DNA from: Cristatella mucedo
Lineage: Eukaryota; Bryozoa; Phylactolaemata; Cristatellidae
Assembly (NCBI GenBank): GCA_009760855.2
Contig: WPIO01000158.1
Location: 1-64,000, forward strand
Reading direction: 5' to 3'
DNA length: 64,000 nt
Numbering within the stretch: position 1 is the first letter of the stretch; each line of letters begins with the position of its first letter. Positions 57,254 to 64,000 of the stretch are shown in pieces. Position numbers and translations under genes: made by a program. The notes beneath the pieces are model-generated. The model worked only from the letters and a program-made list of their open reading frames with translations, was not told the origin of the DNA and made no database searches.

Positions 57254-58286
57254 TCTAAATTTCGCCTGCTAAATGTCCGCTCGCTAAAAACCAAGGGCTT
57301 ACTTATCCGCGATCAGGTAGTCCATGAGAAGCTACATGCATTTCTGCTTACCGAAACCTGGATGACGCCTTGTTCCAGTAGCTGTATTTCCGAGACCAAT
57401 CCACCCTGTTTCTCATTCTATCAGTCCATGCGTTCTCACAAGGTTGATGGCGGGGTTGCAATTGTTGTTCGCGAATCGTTTGGCTATAAAATGTGCAGTT
57501 TCTCGCGTGGGTCATCGTTTGAATCGGTTGCTATCAGGTCTTCATCAAAGACAATGCCTCTCACCGTTGTGGCATACCGGCCTTCTTCTGGATGTCTAAA
57601 CCTGTTTATAGAGGAGTTTACCGAGTTTCTCGCTAAAATATTTGTGTGACAGGCCGCTACTGATTGTAGGAGACTTCAATATTCACGTTGACAACCCTAG
57701 CAGCAGCCAGGTCCGCTCATTTCTTGACTGTCTGGAGAATTTTGGTTTGGCCCAGCACGTTAATCCTAGCACCCACGTCGGTGGCCACATTCTAGATCTC
57801 GCGATCACTAAGGATGTCCTCCCCACTGACCTTGTGATGTGCCCACTGACCCTCTCAGATTGTTGTTCGGTCTCGTTTACTGTTCCTGCTCCCTCGTACG
57901 TACAGGGCAATGTCGAATTTGCTAAACGACGTAACTTACAAAGCATTAACGTGGACAAGTTTTTGAAATCTGTTTGTTATACAGGTCTCCTTGATCTGCT
58001 TTCAGACTCGCCCGGCAGCCTCGATACCCTCACTGATGCGATGAACATGACACTCAGGAGTGCACTTGACAAGCATGCTCCCGTTTGCTCTATCCGTGTT
58101 CATAGTCGTGGAGATTCTTTTAAATTTACAAAAAAACTCCTTAAGATGCGCCGTGTTAAGCTCAGGCTGGAACGTCGTTTCAAGAAATCGGGGTCTGATG
58201 CAGATCTAGTCAATTTTAAAGACTTCCTTCGAGTTTACACGCAAAAGCTTAAAAAACCAGGGCCTCTTGTTTCATTAGAAAGTTGA
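57254..58286 (+). pseudogene. LINE-A endonuclease domain
   Basis: Cuts target DNA to prime reverse transcription. Visible: FRLLNVRSLKTK (57260), AFLLTETW (57338-57361, catalytic Glu), GGVAIVVRE, VVAYRPPS-like VVAYRPSS, then after a frameshift at about 57640 LLIVGDFNIHVDNPS, THVGGHILDLAIT and LTLSDCCSVSF. The last block is normally SDH in this family. Here Cys replaces the catalytic His. The frame ends with a stop at 58284, before the RT. Confidence 0.9.
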
Positions 58287-58478
58287 ATTCCTGCCTGTCG
58301 GACACTAAACAGATTCATAAAACAGTAAACCGTTTACAGGCCAATGCTGTGAGGTCTGACTCCCCAGATATTAAGGGCTCAGCCCGAAAAGTCTTCGGCC
58401 TTCTTTACTGAAAAAATTACGCACATTCGTGCCTCCATTAAGTCCACTCCGACCAAAGCTATTGCCGTTCCTCAACCT

Positions 58479-59873
58479 GTGACCTTCCTTAAAAGGTTCT
58501 CCGACGTTTCTGCCTGTGATGTGGCTGCCTTAATAAGGTCTTGCAAAAAGAGCCCGTCTCCTGAAGACCCTATACCTTCATCTCTGTGGTCTTCACTAGC
58601 AGACCAACTTAGCCCTGCCATAACCAAGATTTTTAATGCTTCTTTGAGAAGAGAGGTCGTCCCCAAGTCCTTCAAATCGGCAATCGTTAGACCTATTCAT
58701 TAAAGTACTGGATTAAACACAGAGGTCCTAGCAAACTATCGCCCAGTTTCCCTTCTCCCGTTGTTATCAAAGATTCTTGAAAAAAGTATTGCTAAGCAGC
58801 TGGTTGAACATATTGAAAATAATGGAATGTCAGAAACATTTCAATCAGGGTTCCAGAGACAGCACTCTACTGAAACTGCTCTCCTCCGTGTTAACAATGA
58901 CATTCTACGTGGCAACGACGACGGGAATGTCACTGCCTTTGCTCTGCTAGATCTGTCTGCTGCCTTCGACACTATTAATCACGAAGTTCTGCTTAAACGA
59001 TTAAGAACAACGATCGGTCTGGCAGACGAAGCACTGGCGTGGTTTAAATCATACTTGTCTGATCGTGCTCAATCCGTGTCGTGTGGGGGTCAGGTCTCAG
59101 ACACGAGAAGGGTCATCTGTGGAATCCCTCAAGGGTCTGTACTCGGTCCCTTGCTGTTCTCCATTTATACGCAACCTCTGGGAAAAGTGATTAAGGCACA
59201 TGGAATAGGAAATCACTGATATGCTGACGATACTCAGTTACATTTGTCGTTCAAACCGTCGGAATCTGCAGCGGCAACTGAGAAACTGAATGCTTGCCTT
59301 GCCGTTATTCGATCCTGGATGTCGGAAAACTTCCTGAAATTACATATTGATAAAACCAAACTGCTTCTCATAGGATACCACAAGCGTTTGGCTGGATTAA
59401 AAGGCTTTGCTGTTCTAATAAGTGACGCTATTGTGCAGCCATCACCACTTGCTTGAAATTTAGGTGTCGCGTTCGACAGCTGCATCACTTTCAAAAGCTT
59501 CATTCAGAAGACTGCCTCTACAGCTAGCCATCACATCCGATCCCTGTCCAAGATTAGGAGTTGTCTCCCACAGTGGCTTGTAAAAATTTTAACTAGCTCT
59601 CTAGTTCTGACTCGGCTTCATTATTGTAATTCCCTTTTGGTTGGACTGCCAAAGAATGCGATTATGCCACTACAGCGGACAATGAATATGGCTGCAAGGC
59701 TGATCTTCAAGTCCCAGCGATTTGAGCACGCGTCTCCTTTGCTGAGGGAGCTACGATGGCTGCCGGTTGAGCAAAGGATACAGAGCAAAGTCCTTACGCT
59801 GACCCACAAGGTCCGCCACGGCTTGGCTCCTTCATACCATGTTGAGCTGCTGCATCAGTTTCGGCTTGTTTGA
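58479..59873 (+). pseudogene. LINE-A reverse transcriptase domain
   Basis: Blocks in order: FSDVSACDVAALIRSCKKS, PSSLWSSLADQLSPAITKIF, VVPKSFKSAIVRPIH then a stop (58701), NYRPVSLLPLLSKILEKSIA, FQSGFQRQHSTETALL, DLSAAFDTINHEVLLKRLRT, CGIPQGSVLGPLLFSIYTQP, an in-frame TGA directly before YADDTQLHLSF (59218-59250), NFLKLHIDKTKLLLIG, a second TGA at 59455, then NLGVAFDSCI and the thumb to LTHKVRHGLAPSYHVELLHQ and TGA at 59871. The YADD box itself is intact. Three stops make it inactive. Confidence 0.92.
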
Positions 59874-60290
59874 GCCTCAGGTCCTGTGTGGACAATAAAT
59901 TAGCTGTCCCATTCCTCCGCTTAAAGACAGTTGGTGACAGAAGCTTTAGCTCTGCTGGTCCTAGACTGTGTAACTCGCTTCCACAATTCTTATGCAAGGA
60001 TAATTACTTTCCTACTGCCGACTGTGTGTGGCACATCCTTTTCAGCGGTCCTGAGCTGCTAGTTCTATGCTACTCACTACGTCAACTGCTCTCCTGACTG
60101 TGCTATGCTTCCCACTTTCTATTTGTTGCGGGGGACGAAGTCTGTTGGCTACCGAATGCGTACCGAAAGCCGCTTAGGCTGTAATTTTGCTATACAAAAC
60201 TATCCTGCGTAACACCCACATGGTCCTGATGACTTTGCGGAGTTGCAGACGGAGATACATTACATACATTACATTACATTACGACGGCAA

Positions 60291-61109
60291 TTGAAGCTGT
60301 AATGCCTGAGTGCATTGAATGTCGATATGTGCATGCCAGTCGTTTGATTCGTTCTAAATGCACTTAGGTTGATTTTTTCGGTTCCCTAGCTGTGTGCATT
60401 ACCCCTTGATGCGTAGATTCACACTATCGGCTCAGAAGGAAGCCATACATCCAGTACAACCAAATAAGTGTAGCCATTGCGAACAGTCTCTTGAAGGTCC
60501 TTGAATTTTGAATGTACTCTGGAGACCCTAGTGGAGCGGTAAATAACACTTGTTTCTCCTTTCACTTGATCAGCGTGTCTGCGACAGTCCGTGAAATGGC
60601 GTGCGCGTGTATATTGACCACATACAAGTGGAATCCTGGAACGGTGTTATCCGTTTTCCCGTACATAGTGGACTGTGAAATAGTGTAGAGTACTTACTAA
60701 TGCCAGATTTCTTCAGTAAAGAGACCGTTGACAACATTTAAAATATTTTCTAGTGCTATATTCCTTCAGTGGAGATAATATTGACAGTTTTCAGTTGTTA
60801 TTAATGTTGTCAAGCGTAAATTATTGTTAGCCCATATCTCTGACACCAGATGTGAAAGACATAATAACAAATGAGATTTGCCTGTCTTGTGGATGCAGCC
60901 ATCAGTCTGGCATTGTCTACAGAATTTTTCAAGATCAAGAACATGATCCTTCTTCATTTAAGTCTCTTCTCTACCCCGGGCTAGTTCATATGCAAATTAA
61001 TAATGTCAACCGATAATATTGATAATAATACATCTGTATTGATATTGATAATAATACCTCGGTGCTACATATGTCGTCTGCGTTTGTCACCCCATCGGAG
61101 GGTAGAAGT
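60291..61109. other. No gene recognised
   Basis: AT-rich spacer with a short GATAAT repeat near 61010-61060. Could be an intron of the downstream DNMT1. Confidence 0.5.
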
Positions 61110-61795
61110 GAATAATAATAATAATAATATTGTATTTTATAAAGCGCCCTCAGAGAACTTAATCTCTTTCTAGGCGCTTTACATTTGCTGCAAAGGGAGA
61201 TGCAATTGAATAGTAAGTAAAATCATGCTTAAAAAACAAACGAAATGGATAACATGGTTAGGGGTGACATGCACAGAGTCAGCATGCAAATGTGGTTATT
61301 GGCAGCATGCGCAGTGTCAGCACGCATAAGCACGTGAAGGATGAATCACAGTGACCCACTAAATGCTGTCCTAAATAGGAGTGTTTTTAAGTTCCTTATA
61401 AATGTTGTCAGGTCAGGGTATGTTCTGACGCAGGTCGGGAGGGAGTTCCAGGCTTTGGGAGCATGCGAACGAAATGCATGGTCTCCAAAGGATTTAAGGT
61501 TTGTACGAGGTATTTCTAGACTGTTGGATTCCGAAAAGCGGGTGGTACTATGCTTGGCCTGACGGGGGAGTGTGTCGGAGAGATAGGCTGGAGCCATAGA
61601 ATGAAGGGACCTAAAAGTAAGCGACAAAAACTTTGAATTCAATCCGTTGCTTGACTAGTAGCCAGTGCAGGTCAGCGAGAAGTGGAATAACGTGGCAACT
61701 GCGACGCTCACGACAAACAAGCCTAGCTGCAGAGTTTTCCACCACCTGCAATCGCCTGATCGCACATACTGGTATAAACTCGAGATATTTCACAA
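61110..61795 (-). mobile_element. LINE-B 3' part, best-preserved copy
   Basis: On the minus strand, 61793-61346 encodes the end of an L2/CR1-type reverse transcriptase: RRLQVVENSAARLVCRERRS, LADLHWLLVKQRIEFKVF, then in the next frame SLHSMAPAYLSDTLPRQAKH, FSESNSLEIPRTNLKSFGDH, AFRSHAPKAWNSLPTCVRTY and FIRNLKTLLFRTAFS with a stop. The 3' UTR follows, ending in the hairpin (61140-61185) and (ATT)n. One frameshift near 61640. 5'-truncated. Confidence 0.93.
61346..61793 (-). pseudogene. LINE-B reverse transcriptase C-terminal end
   Basis: See the element entry: two frames (61793-61611 and 61642-61346) overlap at a frameshift. The motif APKAWNSLP is the typical end block of L2/CR1 reverse transcriptases. 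Confidence 0.9.
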
Positions 61796-62220
61796 AGTGA
61801 ATGAGATTAATGATATTCTAATCAATATTTTATTACAGTTTTAACATTTTGCAGTGTTTTCTTTTTACTCTGGAGCAAATGTCTCCGGTCGCTAGATTGC
61901 AGCTGCCTGGATGTTCATGCAAACTGTTTGAGCTACCAGTCAAGGTCGTTTCATGTATTAGCTGTCCTTGCTTTAATCGTTGCCCAGAAAGCATTATGTT
62001 TACATTTGTTCTACAAACACATGGACAATACAGGCTGTCCTTAATAACAGTTATAATCAAGTCAATTGGCAGTCAGCAGAAGTATGCACGACTGAAAGTG
62101 ACCACTTGTTGTCCGCTCGGTTATGCTGCTTCTGTCTTCAGATATATTGGCAGTGCCTTTCGTGCAGGCCATACTAGTGGCCGTATGATCTGCTTAACAT
62201 TTCTGCACTTCATTGAGCAG

Positions 62221-62331
62221 GTTGACGAGTTGACTGCACTGGCTGATAAAAGACTGCAGCTAGAGATTGAGGACAGAAAGCAGGCTGCGGAAGAAGAAAA
62301 CGATGCCCCAGCACAAAATCACACGTTTCAG
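62221..62331 (+). CDS. DNMT1: DNMT1 RFTS exon 1 (frameshifted)
   Basis: Opens VDELTALADKRLQLEIEDRK in frame 1. The end of the exon matches the family only one frame over: MPQHKITRFS|VY across the AG|gttagt donor, which also gives the right phase for the next exon. So one base is gained or lost in or near the purine run 62288-62300. Vertebrate DNMT1 has Cys where this reads Arg (LTCFSVY against ITRFSVY). Confidence 0.8.
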
Positions 62332-64000
62332 GTTAGTGCGTGTTTCCGCGGATACATTTTCGATTTGCAATTGGAGGTAGTAGCTGCATCGCTGAATCTG
62401 CTCGTAATGTAAGAAATAGAGCTGTGCTTGTATTTTTCAGTGTCTATGACGAGCTCGGTCATCTTTGTCCTTTTGGCAGCGGCCTGGTGGAGAAAGACAA
62501 GCTCCTATTCTTTAGTGGATATTTCAAACCAATTTACAATGAGAACCCCAGCATTGAGGGCGGAGTTCCTGTCTGCCGCATGGGCCCAATCTCTGAGTGG
62601 TTTACAGCTGGTTTTTATGGTCGCGAACCGCTCGTAGCATTTACCACAGGTGCACTGCATTCGGCTGAGCTTTTGGACGCTTTGCTGTCTCTACATTGCG
62701 TTAAGTTGTTGACATTTCTCTCTAGCCGTTTTCGAAAAGGATACAAGCTGGTATTAGTCAAACCTGACGCTCATCTTCTTCAGATCATGCTTATTATTTC
62801 CTAATGTCACCTAGTGACGAATATGAACTGTATATGCCTACAATCAAAGGGAAAGTGTTTTTGAGCAACCTCGTCATATCATTCTTGGCTGCTAATCCCG
62901 ATTCCTCGTACGAGGATTTGCTCAGCATGATACAGGTTCGTCCCGTCAATTTGATAACTCATGAGCTGGCTGTCAGGCACAGCACGGCCACTGTCGAATG
63001 TGTGCGAGTGCTAATGATCGCAGCTGAGGAGTCTATTTTGTGCTCGGTGTTAGGCTGAGGTGCTTCCGAATGGAGCGAGGCTGATAGAGAAATTGCTCCT
63101 TGGCCACGCTCCATTTGCGCTTGATCAGGTTGACGGCTACGACCAGGATGCCGATCAAGACGAGCCGGCTATGCTAGAGAGCCCGTGCGTTAGAGCTGTG
63201 ATCGCAGCGACTGGTACGGCTGCCGCTTGTGCTCTCAGCTGACCGGTGGGGCTTGGACATGCTGGCTTGACTTTGCCAGCTCCGGAATTCGGCGTTCATC
63301 GTCTCGTCTCTGGAGCGTCAGTTTAGGGGTCGATGCACGCAGCTTGTAGCTAGCCACCTAGCTGCCTGTCTTAGTGAAACTGACGGTGTGTTATGCTCCA
63401 TTTGTCCCAGGCTGGGTTAAGGTCGGTGGCAAACAGGGGATGAAGGTTATGGGACGCCAAGTTCGGAAGCGCCACGTCGTTCCTAAGAAAGAGATAACTA
63501 CAAGAAGAGATGACTAAGAAAGAGATGACTAAGAAAGAGATAACTAAGAAAGAGATAACTAAAAACTCTCGGGCAACCACTACGCGGCTCGTAGGACGGC
63601 TATTCAACGGGATTTCTGGTGGCTACATTGATGAAAACGATGACGGCCCTCGCAAGAAGCCGTGCGGAAAGTGTCAGGTTCGTGCTATATCGATTGTGAT
63701 TGCAACGGTTCGCCATCGTCCGGGGTCCATTTCTTGAATGGAACCACCCTGAGTGATGGCATGGCATTCGTTATTGTTGGCAGGCTTGCACCATGACGAC
63801 CGACTGCGGGAATTGCAATGTCTGCATCTGTGCAGCCCAGTCTGGTGGCGGCGAAAAATCAAAGCACTCCTGTATTCAGATGCGGTACGTATCATTACAT
63901 CCTGTCTGCTGTGTATTGCTCATTCTCTTGTTTTGGACTAGCAATCATTCGGTGCCAAGTGACATGTTGTCCCGAAAGCTAACGATTCGTTTTCGCAGCT
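62221..64000 (+). CDS. DNMT1: DNA (cytosine-5)-methyltransferase 1, RFTS and CXXC domains (N-terminal half; continues beyond window)
   Basis: Six exons: 62221-62331, 62441-62649, 62784-62935, 63054-63213, 63411-63677, 63784-63884. They encode the replication-foci targeting sequence (RFTS: DELGHLCPFGSGLVEK, FFSGYFKPIYNENPSIEGGV, GPISEWFTAGF, YFLMSPSDEYELYMPTIKGK, SFLAANPDSSYEDLLSMIQ, DQVDGYDQDADQDEPAMLES), a basic linker with 15-bp repeats, ATTTRLVGRLFNGI, and the CXXC zinc finger. Phases agree across introns of 106-197 bases. RFTS targets the enzyme to hemimethylated DNA through UHRF1-marked chromatin and autoinhibits it. CXXC binds CpG. BAH and catalytic exons must lie to the right. Lesions: one-base frameshifts in exons 1 (about 62290-62302) and 5 (63500-63515). 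Upstream exons were not certain; 62158-62200 (QCLSCRPY) might hold the RFTS zinc CxxC. Confidence 0.92.
62441..62649 (+). CDS. DNMT1: DNMT1 RFTS exon 2
   Basis: VYDELGHLCPFGSGLVEK, LLFFSGYFKPIYNENPSIEG, GPISEWFTAGFYGREPLVAF, ending TT in phase 1 at ACAG|gtgcac. Core of the RFTS domain, strongly conserved. Acceptor 'tatttttcag'. Confidence 0.95.
62784..62935 (+). CDS. DNMT1: DNMT1 RFTS exon 3
   Basis: DHAYYFLMSPSDEYELYMPT, KGKVFLSNLVISFLAANPD, SSYEDLLSMIQ, ending in phase 0. Acceptor 'tcatcttcttcag', donor gttcgt. Confidence 0.95.
63054..63213 (+). CDS. DNMT1: DNMT1 RFTS exon 4
   Basis: AEVLPNGARLIEKLLLGHAP, FALDQVDGYDQDADQDEPAM, LESPCVRAVIAAT, ending in phase 1 at ACTG|gtacgg. It matches the helical C-terminal lobe of RFTS (VESYDEAGDSDE, TPCMRDLI in the human protein). 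Confidence 0.9.
63411..63677 (+). CDS. DNMT1: DNMT1 linker and start of CXXC (frameshifted repeat)
   Basis: GWVKVGGKQGMKVMGRQVRK, RHVVPKKEIT, then five 15-bp repeats (KKEIT/KKEMT) with one extra base in the second, which would end the frame at a TAA (63515). After it the correct frame continues NSRATTTRLVGRLFNGISGG, YIDENDDGPRKKPCGKCQ and ends at CAG|gttcgt in phase 0. Confidence 0.88.
63485..63560 (+). repeat. 15-bp minisatellite in the DNMT1 linker
   Basis: Units 'aagaaagagataact' at 63485, a 16-base variant at 63500, then 63516, 63531 and 63546. Encodes a Lys/Glu repeat. Confidence 0.95.
63784..63884 (+). CDS. DNMT1: DNMT1 CXXC zinc-finger exon, KFGG motif absent
   Basis: Continues the finger: ACTMTTDCGNCNVC, then ICAAQSGGGEKSKHSC, IQMR and donor CG|gtacgt. 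Together with CGKCQ of the preceding exon all zinc cysteines up to the seventh are present (the last should open the next exon). Spacing equals that of human DNMT1, but the 15 residues that read KDMVKFGGSGRSKQA there read ICAAQSGGGEKSKHS here. Confidence 0.9.
63885..64000. other. Intron following the CXXC exon
   Basis: Ends 'gattcgttttcgcag' followed by CT, a probable 3' splice site at 63998, so the next DNMT1 exon probably starts at 63999. Confidence 0.5.

Larger units (their letters stand above)
56940..60290 (+). mobile_element. LINE-A, longest copy (L2/CR1-like non-LTR retrotransposon)
   Basis: About 3.3 kb: a short 5' part, an apurinic-type endonuclease, a reverse transcriptase, a roughly 400-base 3' UTR and the terminal repeat (ACATT)n at 60255-60282. 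It is the reference for all other LINE-A pieces in the window. An ORF1 is not recognisable, so it is probably 5'-truncated, with the left border uncertain. Disabled by at least two frameshifts and two in-frame stops. Confidence 0.92.

Noticed and set aside
61849-62220. Cys-rich start of the frame at 61849-62412 as an RFTS zinc-binding exon
   Set aside because: CSCKLFELPVKVVSCISC is suggestive, but order and spacing do not match the family; only 62158-62200 remains a faint possibility.
62340-62804. 154-codon frame as one uninterrupted DNMT1 coding region
   Set aside because: Only 62441-62649 is exon. The ends are intron sequence, as shown by splice sites and by where family similarity begins and stops.

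Overview
This is eukaryotic, repeat-rich DNA with intron-containing genes, most likely from an invertebrate animal. The evidence is split exons with GT/AG borders and compact introns (about 80-260 bases, one of 814), the maintenance DNA methyltransferase DNMT1, L2/CR1-type LINEs, tRNA-derived SINEs and many microsatellites. I cannot name the species. Nothing prokaryotic is present: no operons, CRISPR or genuine tRNA/rRNA genes. Most of the window is decayed transposon sequence, and very little of it is intact coding sequence.

Layout. (1) 1-12540 and about 24480-35835 are two diverged direct copies of one roughly 11-12 kb segment, with no recognisable conserved gene. Copy 1 is systematically longer because single bases and homopolymers are expanded, and it has two blocks absent from copy 2. 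Copy 2 carries a LINE-A insertion (32205-33957) whose empty site is visible in copy 1, and that LINE holds a nested SINE. (2) 10385-15130 holds two further [X unit + CpG-rich module] blocks. The CpG-rich module has a minus-strand reading frame shared by three copies, with a possible fourth distant relative at 22.97-23.24 kb. (3) 15.1-24.5 kb: LINE-B and SINE pieces, a ~1 kb tandem duplication (17.06-19.2 kb), a LINE endonuclease remnant, TA and GA microsatellites and a CpG-rich stretch. (4) 35.8-46.6 kb: LINE-A fragments, a cluster of six SINE-1 copies, a possible zinc-cluster exon. (5) 46664-49039 (+): six exons of the C-terminal catalytic half of DNMT1 (motifs VI, VIII, IX and X), with an in-frame stop, a missing exon and a perfect 39-bp tandem duplication. 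(6) 49.1-57 kb: unidentified protein-like patches, a LINE-A fragment, SINE-2, a 32-bp tandem repeat and a 58-codon candidate first exon at 55833. (7) 56.9-60.3 kb: the longest LINE-A copy, with endonuclease and reverse transcriptase. (8) 62221 to beyond the window end (+): RFTS and CXXC exons of DNMT1, i.e. the N-terminal half.

Main point. On one strand the C-terminal half of a DNMT1 lies upstream of the N-terminal half of a DNMT1. Either two DNMT1 genes sit head to tail with LINE-A and LINE-B between them, or the locus has been rearranged in the genome or in the assembly. Both halves carry lesions (stop, lost exon, two frameshifts), and the CXXC finger has lost the KFGG motif used to contact CpG DNA. 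Repeat relationships: SINE-1 shares its 3' hairpin with LINE-B, so LINE-B probably mobilised it, and insertion order can be read from nesting (duplication, then LINE-A, then SINE-2).
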